The position numbers were made by a program, and so were the translations under genes. Shown here piece by piece: positions 8,230 to 17,920 of a DNA stretch of 64,000 nucleotides. The notes under the pieces are model-generated. The model was not told the DNA's origin and did no database searches. It saw only the letters and a list, made by a program, of their open reading frames with translations. The DNA is taken from assembly GCA_964655355.1 (NCBI GenBank), contig CAZZMD010000017.1:7991-71990 (forward strand). Reading direction: 5' to 3'. Every line of letters begins with the position of its first letter. Position 1 is the first letter of the stretch. This DNA is from CALGDE01 sp964655355. GTDB taxonomy: Bacteria > Cyanobacteriota > Cyanobacteriia > CACIAM-69d.

Positions 8230-11046
8230 TTGTTTGAAAAAATATTTGAAAGAATAATTGCAAACTTTTTACTGATACTTAATGAACTCAGACAAAGAAG
8301 CAATAACAGAACCTTTAGCGGAAAGATCATTCCTTCTAACTATGACTTCCAAACCGTTATCAGCGATATATTAGGTCCCCATCAAGTTTGGTATCCGGAT
8401 TCTCAGGAAGATGTTGCGACAGCGATCGGCCTTTCGCGTGGATTTAAAACCTTTGTCAAAAGCGGGAGGCAAGTAGCAAGACAAGACGTTGTAGACGGCA
8501 CCAACAGCATTGTCATCAACCTAAGCGAATTAGCACAGATCTCCGTCAACGAAAATAGAGTATCAGTGGAAGCGGCCGCCACACCCGAAGATGTCGCCAC
8601 GCAACTTATAGAACATGGTTTAGCACTTCCACTCTCAGACGATCCACTCAAGAGCATTGTCTCAACTGTATTGGGCGATCATGTCACACATTTGACCCGT
8701 AGTTTAGGATTGCTATCCGACTATGTATCTGAACTTCGTGTTGTGGAACCTGATGGCACGCCAGTTACATTGCAATCCAGCGAAGACTCGTCATGCCTGG
8801 CACAGTGGGAAAATTCCAAAGGCGTCATTACTCAAATCACATTTGAAGCAGCAGCAGCCACAGACCTTTGGATGCAACGATATGCCTTCCCTTATCCGGG
8901 TGCCTTAGAGTTTCGGGACCTCGTACAAGACCTATTTTTAAGACCGAATTTACCGGAGCGCTGTGACTTAATATTGGACGTCTGTAGTGGCATTCACCTA
9001 TTACCCATCGTGCGAGTTACTGCTCTTGGCAGTCAAGAAGAGGATAGATCAGCCCTAGTAGAACAGATCTCCAACGTGCTAAATTCCCGTGTTGAGGAAC
9101 TTCCGTCAGACTCATTTGCAGGGGCCGAAGTCCTCGAAGCGATTCTTGATGCGGGTCAAGGAGCAGGTCTAGATCCGGTCATTGATTCGGAAAGGCTAGA
9201 CAAAATTGAGACTAGCGATGGCGATAGAGAAGCCTTTTTGGCTGAATATGCTGACTATATCCATCTTGGAGTTGCCTATAGTGAGGACGGAACCGGCCCC
9301 TTAGAAAGGAACCTGAACCTATCCGCACGTTTGCAATTCAACCAAGACGATGCGATCGAGGTCACGGGTTATGCCTACACCCCCACAGGGCCGACCTTAG
9401 AGCCCACGACTCCGGTGTCAAGTTTTGCCGACAGAGCCCCCACCACTCAAAAACCAATCCCATGCCACGAAAAATTTTCCATGCCCTGTCCTACAAAGGC
9501 ACCATCGGGACCAATCCCTAAGTTCAAAGGGGATGTCTATGAACGTGGCGATTGTGGGTACCGCTGTCGCGCAAAGGTTTATGCAACAACCTCTTACCCA
9601 GAGCAAGAGGTGACTCCCTTAATGATTGCTTACCCACGGGACGTAGAGGATATTAAGGCAGCCATTAAATATGTCCAGTCAAAAAACGCCCAGTCAACAA
9701 ATGACCCGTCAAAAAAATTATCTATCGTTGCGAGAAGTGGCGGTCATCAATACTCTGGCAAATCTTCGGGAGGTGACACAACGATAGTGCTGAGTATGGA
9801 TGCTTTTAACCACCTCAGCATCTCTGGGAATATTGCTAAGGTTGGCCCCGCCGTTGCATTAACGAATCTGGCAGCTCGCTTTAAAAGAGAGAAAGTAACT
9901 ATTCCCCATGGCGAATGTCCGCAGGTGGCCATTGGCGGTCATGCTCAAACAGGAGGCTATGGTCATCTTGTTCGTAGTTTTGGCTTAACCCTTGACCATA
10001 TTGAAGCATTCGACATCGTGCTGGCGAATGGGGACCTACGCACAGTCACGCGTCCAAAACCGGGCTCCCCACTGTCCACGATCGATGAGGAGCTTTTCTG
10101 GGGAGTACTAGGGGGAAATGCTGGATCATTTGGCATCATCACCAGCTACACGTTCGACTGTATTAGAGATTGCAAGCACAAGCACTCTTACGGATATGTT
10201 GAAACCAGAAAATATACAAAGGATCGCTACTTCAACCTTATGAAGGAAGTTCAGGCATGGACAAAAAGAGTTGAAGCAGGGACATTACCAGATACCGACT
10301 TAATGATGACAGTAATATCAACGGGAGGGATACGATTTTTTCCAGCACTGTTTGTTGAAGCCGTCAACAAAGACCTACCTGTCGAAGACGATGGAGACAT
10401 TCCAGACGAGTTGCAGTCAATCCATCAGGCAATATCGGCAGAGACAAGCTTGTGGGAGAATATCCTACGCTTTGAATCTGGCGAGAAAGACCTTTCTGAC
10501 TTGTCAGATTCGTTCGTACGTCGCTGGCCAGCAACAACCCATGATGGGCGCGAGTTTAGGTATCCCTATAAAAAGCGGGTCAACTGCACGAATGAAGCAC
10601 TAACCGATGAATTTGTTGAACAGTTTGTAAACAAGGTTGATGAGGTGGTGTACGCGGATGGCGTAAAGATTGTCTTCCAAATGAATATAGGCGGCGGTGA
10701 ATACCAGAAGGAAGAGAATAGACTCATAACCTCAATTCCTCATCGAGATTACGTTTTCTGCTTCGTTTTCGATCTCTTCTACCGCGAAGGCTACAAGTCG
10801 GAGGCGCAAAGACTGCAGGATGAAATGCAGCAGTTGGTTGATGATCACTTTAGTAAGGATCAGGAGCAACGAGTTTTCTGGGGTTCTTTCGGCGATAGTA
10901 ATGATACTGATATTAGCAAGGTAGAGGTCAGACAAAAGTACTACGACAATGAACAGGATTATAAAAAATTGCAAAAACTCAAATTAAGAGTAGACCCTAA
11001 CGACATCTTCCATACATCGTTGACGGTCAAGTTGCCAAGTCAGTAA
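8230..11046 (+). CDS. FAD-dependent oxidoreductase, berberine-bridge type, with duplicated fold
   Basis: A 938-residue protein starting at TTG, with AGGAGA 9 nt upstream. Residues about 445-938 form a PCMH-type FAD-binding oxidoreductase. ARSGGHQYSG holds the His (about 506) and HGECPQVAIGGHA holds the Cys (about 563) that in this family attach FAD bicovalently, and the C terminus has the BBE-like segment RVDPNDIFH. Residues about 30-400 look like a second, degenerate FAD-binding half (SGRQVARQDVV, then ADHVTHLTRSLGLLSDYV-like sequence) without those two residues. Substrates in the family are sugars, alkaloids or polyketides; here unknown. The region is AT-richer than its surroundings, which suggests acquisition. 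No signal peptide is obvious. Confidence 0.85.
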   Translation: MFEKIFERIIANFLLILNELRQRSNNRTFSGKIIPSNYDFQTVISDILGPHQVWYPDSQEDVATAIGLSRGFKTFVKSGRQVARQDVVDGTNSIVINLSELAQISVNENRVSVEAAATPEDVATQLIEHGLALPLSDDPLKSIVSTVLGDHVTHLTRSLGLLSDYVSELRVVEPDGTPVTLQSSEDSSCLAQWENSKGVITQITFEAAAATDLWMQRYAFPYPGALEFRDLVQDLFLRPNLPERCDLILDVCSGIHLLPIVRVTALGSQEEDRSALVEQISNVLNSRVEELPSDSFAGAEVLEAILDAGQGAGLDPVIDSERLDKIETSDGDREAFLAEYADYIHLGVAYSEDGTGPLERNLNLSARLQFNQDDAIEVTGYAYTPTGPTLEPTTPVSSFADRAPTTQKPIPCHEKFSMPCPTKAPSGPIPKFKGDVYERGDCGYRCRAKVYATTSYPEQEVTPLMIAYPRDVEDIKAAIKYVQSKNAQSTNDPSKKLSIVARSGGHQYSGKSSGGDTTIVLSMDAFNHLSISGNIAKVGPAVALTNLAARFKREKVTIPHGECPQVAIGGHAQTGGYGHLVRSFGLTLDHIEAFDIVLANGDLRTVTRPKPGSPLSTIDEELFWGVLGGNAGSFGIITSYTFDCIRDCKHKHSYGYVETRKYTKDRYFNLMKEVQAWTKRVEAGTLPDTDLMMTVISTGGIRFFPALFVEAVNKDLPVEDDGDIPDELQSIHQAISAETSLWENILRFESGEKDLSDLSDSFVRRWPATTHDGREFRYPYKKRVNCTNEALTDEFVEQFVNKVDEVVYADGVKIVFQMNIGGGEYQKEENRLITSIPHRDYVFCFVFDLFYREGYKSEAQRLQDEMQQLVDDHFSKDQEQRVFWGSFGDSNDTDISKVEVRQKYYDNEQDYKKLQKLKLRVDPNDIFHTSLTVKLPSQ

Positions 11047-11060
11047 ATAGTCAAAGAAAA

Positions 11061-11099
11061 CCAAAGATCCCTGTAGACTCATTTATAGGGATCCTTTGG
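11061..11099 (+). terminator. Hairpin downstream of the FAD oxidoreductase
   Basis: CCAAAGATCCCT pairs with AGGGATCCTTTGG across a 12-nt loop, with one bulge. It begins 14 nt after the stop codon. There is no clear T-run, so it may terminate poorly or protect the mRNA end. Confidence 0.6.
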
Positions 11100-11206
11100 T
11101 ATTTAACGGGTCTAAGTTGAGTTTTTCGAGGATATTTATTTTCCTCTTTAATCTGGCTTAAAGCCCCCAGACAAGCTGGATTTTATCCACATTGATGACT
11201 CGCGGG

Positions 11207-12029
11207 GGCATTGTCAAATTAACTGAGGTGATAGATCCGGCTGAGATTAACGGGACAAGTTCATGGGCGCTTGCGACAAACGTCATCGATTTCCTATCGA
11301 GATTATTCGCCACTGTGTCTGGCTACACCTTCCCCTTGAGCTACCGCGACATCGAGAAGATGATGCTCTATCGCGGTATTGAGGTGACCTACGAAACGGT
11401 CCGCAATTGGTGCCAAAGGTTTGCGCAGGACTATGCCAATCAGATTCGTAAACGACGCCGGATCCCGGTGGATAAGTGGCACCTTGACGAAGTGATGGTC
11501 ACCATCAAAGGAGAGCATTTTTACCTGTGGTGAGCGATCGATGCTCAAGGTCAGGTGATTGATATTCTCATGCAGCGCCGTCGCGATAAGGTCGCAGCGA
11601 AGAAGTTTTTTCGCAAACTGCTCAAGGGCACCGGATTTGCTCCTCGGGTCATCACCGATAAGATGAGGAGCTACGGAGCAGCAAAGAAGGACTTGACACC
11701 AGGAGTAGAGCACCGACAGCACCGGGGGTTGAACAATCGGGCAGAGAATTCCCATTGCTCGACTAGAACCCGAGAAAGACGAATGGGGCGTGTCAAATCT
11801 CCAGGAGGAGCCCAACGACTCCTAGCTGCTTTTGAGCCGATACGAGGTTACTTTCATCCCCATCAACATCAACACTCTGGGAGTGATTATCGAGTAACGA
11901 TGAGCCAGCGATTTGCAGACTGGTGTGAGCTGACGCGGTTAGCCTCTACTGCATAGAAGTAGCGTTTCTGGGAGTGAGCAGGACGGTGGTATCTCATCCA
12001 GAAAACAGAAGGCTAACTTTGACAGTGCC
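11207..12029 (+). mobile_element. Decayed IS6-family insertion sequence
   Basis: The element is about 823 bp. Its imperfect terminal repeats are GGCATTGTCAAATT at 11207-11220 and, inverted, AACTTTGACAGTGCC at 12015-12029. The size matches IS6 elements. No 8-bp target duplication is visible at the ends. The internal transposase is broken, so the copy is inactive. Confidence 0.7.
11263..11956 (+). pseudogene. IS6-family DDE transposase, frameshifted and with a nonsense codon
   Basis: The reading begins at ATG 11263 (MGACDKRHRFPIEIIRH), then shifts frame near 11335 into FPLSYRDIEKMM. It continues with VTYETVRNW and DKWHLDEVMV. A TGA at 11531-11533 follows HFYLW, where the family has YLWRA(I/V)D, so one C-to-T change in an Arg codon explains it. 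The rest (DILMQRRRDKVAAKKFF, VITDKMRSYGAA, NNRAENSH, RRRERK-like) includes the second catalytic Asp and the Glu. The N-terminal frame shift and the stop are independent lesions. Confidence 0.88.
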
Positions 12030-12342
12030 TTCAGGCTGTTTTCATGAAATTTGAAGGACTGTTGTATATCGTCACAAATGTATATCGTCACAAAGAGCAG
12101 TTCCCTCTTTGCTGAGGTAATAATCACCATACCTAATGAAGCGATTAACATCCGGATGGCGCCATGAAGTGATAGGCAAGTGCCAGGTAGAGACGCAAGT
12201 GATACTGCCCCATTGCGCCAAAAAAATATTGAATTCAAACTAAGTAGAGTTTTTCTCTATGTAAAAAAAATTGATCTCATCCGGATTAAAATACTCTGAG
12301 CAGTAGGAAAGGGAGTAATCACGTTTCAGACGCTTTCCACCC
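12030..12342. other. Spacer with a 16-bp tandem duplication
   Basis: No gene is visible. TGTATATCGTCACAAA occurs twice in tandem (12063-12078 and 12079-12094). The promoter of the COP23-like gene should lie at its right end, but no clear ribosome site precedes that start. Confidence 0.4.
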
Positions 12343-13221
12343 ATGAAACCTTCCCATTTTGCCGCTTCATTCTGGTTAGCTTGCGGTCTGCTTGGCGTAG
12401 TACTACTCGCTTCAGTCCAATCCCAATCCCCGTCCCCTTCCACCGCACCAAAAGCGACTCAAAGTCCAGCCAGTCAACCTTCCCCTGCACCGCAAGCAAA
12501 CCAAAGTCCACCGGTCAAGCCGCCAGTGCAAACATCTCAGACGCCTCTTCCCGAAAGTGCCCCCCCCCCAATAGCGAGCTCCGCACGATTTGCTAATCCC
12601 ACTATTCCACCCTCACCGGTTAGTAAGTCTGGAGAATCTGAGGGTGATTACTCTCAAATGATTCCTAAAAATGCTGTTTTTGGATGTGATGATCCTGGTC
12701 CTGGATTGCGTGACGGGAACGGTGGAACAACCAACAATGCCTTGATTGTGACGCAGACTTCTCCCTCTGGCGGCAGTAGCGTATACGGTAGACAACAGGG
12801 AGACTTAGTTATCTTCACCAAATCTGATTTTAATGCTCTGAATTTAAAGTCTCCACAAACCCAACCACAAGTAATGGGTGCTTCTCAACCGCAAGTGTCG
12901 GGTGTTCCTCAACCACAAGTGACGACGCTACAGGTTGACTCTGGTGCACTCCGATGTGCGCAGACTGCACGATATCTCAATTACTTTGTTCAGAATCCAA
13001 ACGAATTTCAAGGTTTTATTTTCAGAGTCGATGACTCCTCTAAACCTCACATGATCTGCTACGCACCATCAGGGGCTCCGTGTGGAGACACCCAGGCAAG
13101 ATTAGTAATGTTATTGCCAAGAAGCAAAGACTCTAGCTCAGCCTTAGACGCCTTGCAAAAATTCACGACAAACTTAAACTTGATGCGCAACGTACCTGGC
13201 TCTGAAGCTGTTTATAACTAG
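12343..13221 (+). CDS. Secreted COP23-domain-like protein
   Basis: A 292-residue protein. It has an N-terminal signal peptide (residues 1-28, basic start then FWLACGLLGVVLLASV), a Pro/Ser/Gln-rich linker (29-100) and a C-terminal domain at about 110-285. Four cysteines (FGCDD, LRCAQT, MICYA, PCGD) and the order of its segments (ALIVTQTS, the RC-containing helix, then LVMLLP) fit the cyanobacterial COP23 family, first named from a circadian-oscillating membrane protein. The linker also holds a Q-P-Q-V repeat (about 167-190). The exact function is unknown. The gene is bracketed by insertion-sequence remnants, the next one starting 10 bp after its stop. Confidence 0.65.
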   Translation: MKPSHFAASFWLACGLLGVVLLASVQSQSPSPSTAPKATQSPASQPSPAPQANQSPPVKPPVQTSQTPLPESAPPPIASSARFANPTIPPSPVSKSGESEGDYSQMIPKNAVFGCDDPGPGLRDGNGGTTNNALIVTQTSPSGGSSVYGRQQGDLVIFTKSDFNALNLKSPQTQPQVMGASQPQVSGVPQPQVTTLQVDSGALRCAQTARYLNYFVQNPNEFQGFIFRVDDSSKPHMICYAPSGAPCGDTQARLVMLLPRSKDSSSALDALQKFTTNLNLMRNVPGSEAVYN

Positions 13222-13231
13222 GGATTTATTG

Positions 13232-13937
13232 ACGCGAGTACGGGATAAAGAAAGGCGGGAGCGTTTAGTCTGAACAAAACAAAACCATTCAGCTGCTCCC
13301 GCCAATCATGTCTAGTCTAGAAGCTTTGTTTTGGGACGTAGATGACTTCTGCCAAGCCTTCGAGCCCCAGTGGAATCGACAGTTGCTCAACGATGGCGTC
13401 AAACGGCGCAATCGACCTCGACAGTTGAGCTTGAGCACAATTCTGACCCTGCTGATTGCCTTTCTCCATCAGGGATATCGCACCTTCAAAGGCTATTATC
13501 AACGGCATGTTCGAGAGCATTGGGCGACTGCCTTCCCCGGTCTGGTCAGCTCTCAACGCTTCGTCGACTCAGTCAACATCGGGTCTTCCGCAATCTGGCG
13601 GCTCGGAGCAAGACATCGGTGGGCTGGTTCTTTGGCGTCAAGCTGCATCTGGTTATCAATCATCACGGAGAACTGCTCGATTGCTGCTTCAGTTCTTCGC
13701 CAAGCCCCGTCGCAAGATGAAGAATGCTTTGATGCTCGAAGGGGATAAGTTTCTGGCTCGCAAGCGGTGTCTTATCGAGACAGTCATCGGGTAACTCAGG
13801 ATCGTTTGCCAAATGGAGCATTCGAGACATCGCAGTCCAGTCAATTGCTTTGTACACTTGATGGCGGGGCTAGTGGCGTACTGCCATCAACCCCGCAAAC
13901 CGTCTTTGAGCCTCTAGGTCTTATCCCGTACTCGCGT
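13232..13937 (+). mobile_element. IS982-family element, internally deleted, with intact ends
   Basis: Perfect 17-bp inverted repeats (ACGCGAGTACGGGATAA at 13232-13248, complement at 13921-13937) are flanked by the 5-bp direct repeat TATTG (13227-13231 and 13938-13942). The element sits at the truncated end of an IS5-type remnant, so it inserted after that one. At about 706 bp it is shorter than typical IS982 elements (near 1 kb), because of internal deletions. Confidence 0.85.
13308..13918 (+). pseudogene. IS982-family transposase remnant
   Basis: The N terminus is readable from ATG 13308 (FWDVDDFCQAFEPQW, RPRQLSLSTILTLLIAF, FPGLVS). A deletion then removes the segment with the first catalytic Asp. 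A second frame carries SQHRVFRNLAARSKTS and GWFFGVKLHLVIN. A further deletion leads to KMKNALMLEGDKFLARKR, and after a stop comes MEHSRHRSPVN and YCHQPRKPSL. These blocks match IS982 transposases in order. The gene cannot make an active enzyme. Confidence 0.85.
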
Positions 13938-13942
13938 TATTG

Positions 13943-14640
13943 AGGCGATGTACCGCCAACTCTGGGCGCTCTCGACAGAAGATTCATAGTCCCGACTCAA
14001 ACGGCGACACCATCGCAACTAACCAAAGGTTTGCTCCAAAACCCAGCGTTTGGGAACGAGAACGAATCCTTGGACTTCTCTTGGACGCAGCACTTTCTCC
14101 AAAATCCAGTGATGGGTATCCATCACCCAACGCACCAAGGGCTCTCCCTGATAGCCCCCATCGACTAGAATTCTGTCGAGTCTCCCAAGGTTCACGTCTC
14201 GGCGAGCCACATCGTTTAGCAATTGCTTCAAACCGGCTCCGTCATATCCCACTTGGCGAGCCACCATGGGGAATGTTGGAACGGATTGGCTATCCACCAC
14301 TGCCAAAGAGGGTGAGGGGGGCGATCGCACTCCACCGTTCGAGTCCACTGCCTCAAGTGTTCATTCACTTGCTCCCACGTATCATGCTCTTGCCATCGGG
14401 CGAAGTAGTCGTAAACGGTTTGGTAGGGAGGATAGGTTTTTGGAAGATAGCGCCAAGGGCATCCCGTGCAGAGGATATAGAGAATTCCGTTGAGAACTTG
14501 GCGCAAGTTCACAGTGCGAGGGCGTCCATCAGATTTGGCGGAAGGCAGTAGAGCGGCGAGTCAGTCCCATTGGTCGTCGCTGAGGTCACTGGGATAGGCT
14601 TGGGGGCATCGCTCATGAGAGCTGTTGTGTTGTAACCACA
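13943..14640 (-). pseudogene. IS5-family transposase remnant, truncated by the IS982 insertion site
   Basis: On the minus strand the order is DLSDDQWD, stop, LAALLPSAKSDGRPRTVNLRQ, then LNGILYILCTGCPWRYLPK. After a further break come SLAVVDSQSVPT and GYDGAGLKQLL, an internal deletion, then ILVDGGYQGEPLVRWV and VLVPKRWVLEQTFG. A stop replaces the expected Trp, and LRWCRRLSRDYE and SWRYIASI follow. These are IS5-group (DUF4096 plus DDE) signatures. The copy ends exactly at the IS982 target duplication. Several stops and a deletion make it inactive. Confidence 0.82.
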
Positions 14641-14695
14641 GGCTAACTCCCGTTAGCTTTTTTACTTTTCAGACATCTACTTACTTATCGCCCCA

Positions 14696-14713
14696 CATTT
14701 TTGCAACAGAACC
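14696..14713. repeat. Orphan IS-like terminal sequence
   Basis: Read on the minus strand this is GGTTCTGTTGCAAAAATG, which resembles IS6-family terminal repeats. TTTGACAGTG at 14737-14746 also repeats the inner end of the IS6 copy at 11207-12029. Neither has a partner nearby. They may be scars of lost elements. Confidence 0.35.
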
Positions 14714-14794
14714 GCCTTCCCGACTAGAAAGCTAGATTTGACAGTGTAGTGCAAGATATTGGTGCATGGGAAAATCGTCTCGGTTCAACCTGTC

Positions 14795-15799
14795 ATGTCT
14801 AAGCTACAGTCTGAAAATTCATCGTCTGGCTTTGTCCAAGTCGCACTGGTTACTTTAGTAACCATCGTGCTTTTAACCATCGTTGCTTTCGCCTTACGGG
14901 ATGGTTGGGTGGACAAGTTTCAACAAGCCCTTGAGAAAAGACAACGGGAAGCGAATGCCGAAAAACTACGCTCATCGAAAAGCTGTCCCGGTTGCGATCT
15001 CAGTGAAATAGATTTCACGGGGGACGATTTAAGCGGAGCAGATCTCAGCTCGGCCACGCTATCCAGTGCTATTTTTACCCAAGCCAATCTCAGTGGTGCA
15101 AACCTCAGTGGTGCAGACGCAACCTTTACCGCTTTTCAGCAGGCGGATCTAACCAATTCACAGTTAGATTCCATGGGTGGAACCAGGATTAAGTTGCAGG
15201 GCGCTAATCTGACCGGCGCAAATATCACCCTGGAGGATTTAACGCCGGAACGCTTTGAGTTAGATAAAAGCACAATCTTACCTAGCGGCGACCCACATTT
15301 GCCAAAGCTTGATCTCTCGAGTGTCTGCACAACTGGAGAGGGTATTAAAGAATCAGCAACTTACGGTAGTAACGCCGATTTCCATACCCTTTTAATCCTT
15401 GACCTGCCCAATGAGAGTGGTCAACCATTCAAAGAGCGTGCGTCTGAGTCAGAGTGGACAGTCCCCCATGGAAATGGAATTGAACTGGTGCTTTGTGTCG
15501 ATAACACAGGCGCACAATCAATCGAAAAATGTGAATACTCGATCGCACCGAATCTTCCTTTTTCCAAGGGCACTGTTCTAGCTGAGCGTTTTCGCCGGGT
15601 CACCACTCTCAAACTATATAAAGCGCAAACGGGTGAATTAATGGCATCAGAGACGATCGCTTCACCAGAAGACCCCAAACCTTGTCCAGAGCGAGTCCCT
15701 CTCAAGCAAAAAGAGATTACCAAGATATTTCCGACGAACTTAGATAAAGTTCATCAGCGAATTTTGTCCTGGGCTACGCCCTATGTTGACAAGAAATAA
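14795..15799 (+). CDS. Membrane-anchored pentapeptide-repeat protein
   Basis: About 334 residues from the ATG at 14795; an in-frame TTG at 14759 would add 12. An N-terminal transmembrane helix (VALVTLVTIVLLTIVAFAL) is followed by a charged segment and CPGCDLSEIDF. About a dozen pentapeptide repeats (A(D/N)LSG type, e.g. DLSGADLSS and ANLSGANLSGAD) then form a beta-helix. The C-terminal half (from about residue 165) is a different domain with conserved cysteines and no family I recognise. Pentapeptide proteins of this kind are common in cyanobacteria and mostly uncharacterised. Confidence 0.8.
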   Translation: MSKLQSENSSSGFVQVALVTLVTIVLLTIVAFALRDGWVDKFQQALEKRQREANAEKLRSSKSCPGCDLSEIDFTGDDLSGADLSSATLSSAIFTQANLSGANLSGADATFTAFQQADLTNSQLDSMGGTRIKLQGANLTGANITLEDLTPERFELDKSTILPSGDPHLPKLDLSSVCTTGEGIKESATYGSNADFHTLLILDLPNESGQPFKERASESEWTVPHGNGIELVLCVDNTGAQSIEKCEYSIAPNLPFSKGTVLAERFRRVTTLKLYKAQTGELMASETIASPEDPKPCPERVPLKQKEITKIFPTNLDKVHQRILSWATPYVDKK

Positions 15800-15961
15800 G
15801 ACGGCAGTCGCCCAGTCTAAAAAACCTATCGAGTGCAAGGGACTCATTTGAATTTCCCTGGAGAATATCAACTTAAATCTTGCGCTTTAATCTTATTAAC
15901 CATCACCCAAGTTATCTTCAGTCTCTTCAATACCTTCAGTAAAAGTATGGATGTGCTCAAT

Positions 15962-17602
15962 ATGAAACTATTTTTCCGAACTTCAATAAAAGGGGCTTTA
16001 ACAGGCGGCGGGGTGGCGATCGCCCTCAGTGCGGCCACCCTGCTGGGGGGATGTTTCGGTCCTGGGCTGGAAGAGCGGCCCGTCAGCGAACTGGTGGAAA
16101 TGTTGCAGGGGGAAGAGGAATCAGACGCCATTTCCGCCGCTAGCGCCCTACGACAGAAAGGGGATCCGGCCGCCATTGATCCCCTCATCGATGCGGCGAC
16201 CAACAGCGAATTTGCCAGTGTTCGTAGACAGTCCACCATGGCGTTGCAGTGGTTCGATGCCCCCAAGGCGATCGCGGCCCTAGTGATCCTTATGGAGGAC
16301 GGGGATGGCGAAATTGCCGGCGCTGCCCAACAGGGCTTGAAGTTTGCGGTGGGGCAAAGTTATCAGGCGATCGGCGCGGGGATGGCGGCGGCGAAGGAGG
16401 AGAATCCCGACGCCTATGAAACGGCATTTACAGTGTTGAAAGGGATGATGGACTCCCCCGAGGAGTTTGAGGTGAGTAACGCAATCACAGCCCTGGGGCA
16501 GACCGGCGATCCCCGGGCAGGGGCGTTGCTCGTCGAAAAAATGGACACCGCCACGGACTATCAAAAGGGCAAATTGGTGACTGCCCTGGGGAAAATTGAC
16601 TCGCCGGAATCGGTGGCGGCCCTGAAGACTGCGGCGGCGGATGACAATTCGGTGGTGGCGAAGGCGGCGAGTACGGCCCTGCGCAGTTTGGGCTATGTGG
16701 ATTTGGATCTGCTGAAGGCGGAATTGGAAACCCTGGGGACGCGGCCCGGGGCGATCGCCACCCTAGGCAAAATGGACACCCCCGAATCCCTACAATTGCT
16801 GAAGGCGCAGTTGGAGTCTCCGTCTGGAGATCGGAAGCAGGTCATCCAGGCATTGGGGAATCGATCCGAGCCGGAGGCCATCGAAGCACTCTTCAACTTT
16901 ATGCGGGGGAAAGGGCTGCGATCGCCGGAGGTCATCTCCACCCTGCAACTCATCGGCAACGTGGGCAAACGCTCCCAGGATCCCCAGGTGCCGAAGGCCA
17001 TTATTAACGCCTATCGCACTAATGATTTACCCAAAGGCGCGGTCGTCTCTGCCCTGGGCACCATCGGCGATGCGGCCTATGGTCCCGCCCAAGGGCTGCT
17101 ATCTCACCCGGAACCCAAGATGGAGGAATTGGGGGTGGCGGTCCTTGGTGTCATCGGCAAGGAAGACGCGATCGCCCCTCTGACGGCCAAGCTAACGGAT
17201 TGGGAAGTGGCTCCGGCGGCGGGCACATCCCTCAAACAATTGGGGTGGGAGCCCACGAAGGATCGGGAAAAGGTGCTGATGTGGTTGGCAGCGCGGGACA
17301 AAGCCCAACTCACCGCCAACTGGGACACCACCAAAACCGTTCTGTTGTCGGAGGCCGGTAGCGGCAACGTGGACGCCGTTGCCAATGCCCTTTACGGATT
17401 TCTAGGCATCGGCAACGCCAGCGTCATTCCAGATCTCAAGCAAAACCTGAACGCTAGGGGCAATAAAGACATTGCGCTGGTGTACCTCAACTGCGGTCAA
17501 CCGGAGCTGGAGGCAGCGGCCCAGGATTGGGCGAAGCGCAATGGCTACCAAGTCATTAAAACGCCGGGGGTGAGCAATTCTCGAAAGTGGGGAAGCCTTT
17601 AG
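15962..17602 (+). CDS. HEAT-repeat lipoprotein
   Basis: I chose the ATG at 15962 because it starts a lipoprotein signal: a basic N terminus, a hydrophobic stretch and the lipobox LGGC at residues 28-31. An in-frame GTG at 15833 would put about 43 residues ahead of the signal and is less likely. The mature protein (about 515 residues) is a run of HEAT/armadillo-like repeats (DAISAASALRQKGDPAAIDPL type). Such solenoids bind partner proteins; phycobilin lyases are one HEAT group, but no lyase motif is visible. It is probably anchored to a membrane facing the periplasm or lumen. Confidence 0.78.
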   Translation: MKLFFRTSIKGALTGGGVAIALSAATLLGGCFGPGLEERPVSELVEMLQGEEESDAISAASALRQKGDPAAIDPLIDAATNSEFASVRRQSTMALQWFDAPKAIAALVILMEDGDGEIAGAAQQGLKFAVGQSYQAIGAGMAAAKEENPDAYETAFTVLKGMMDSPEEFEVSNAITALGQTGDPRAGALLVEKMDTATDYQKGKLVTALGKIDSPESVAALKTAAADDNSVVAKAASTALRSLGYVDLDLLKAELETLGTRPGAIATLGKMDTPESLQLLKAQLESPSGDRKQVIQALGNRSEPEAIEALFNFMRGKGLRSPEVISTLQLIGNVGKRSQDPQVPKAIINAYRTNDLPKGAVVSALGTIGDAAYGPAQGLLSHPEPKMEELGVAVLGVIGKEDAIAPLTAKLTDWEVAPAAGTSLKQLGWEPTKDREKVLMWLAARDKAQLTANWDTTKTVLLSEAGSGNVDAVANALYGFLGIGNASVIPDLKQNLNARGNKDIALVYLNCGQPELEAAAQDWAKRNGYQVIKTPGVSNSRKWGSL

Positions 17603-17920
17603 GGGCACGGCATAGCCGTAGAAAACACTAATTAGAAGACGGCGGATCAGGGCTGAAGTGCAACAGTTAGAAACAAGCGTTGGACACCAGAGAGAGTCTC
17701 ATTTTTTGCGTTCTGAAATTACGATCCAAAATTGCGATCTATTGCGATCCTGTGATCCAATGATTGCTGAGATTGCTGAAACTAGCCACAGCAATTTAAG
17801 CTCTATCTAACGGAACTTCAACCCATACTTCAGCCCAAAAGAGTCTGTGATCCAGGCAAATTCAGCCGTCAGACCCAACACATTTGAAACAAACTTGAAA
17901 CAAATTTTATAACACTCAAA
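17603..17920. other. Spacer without a recognisable gene
   Basis: It contains imperfect short repeats of TTGCGATC and GATTGCTGA types around 17725-17785 but no RNA gene or credible coding frame. The promoter of the hydrolase-fold gene should be here. Confidence 0.4.
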
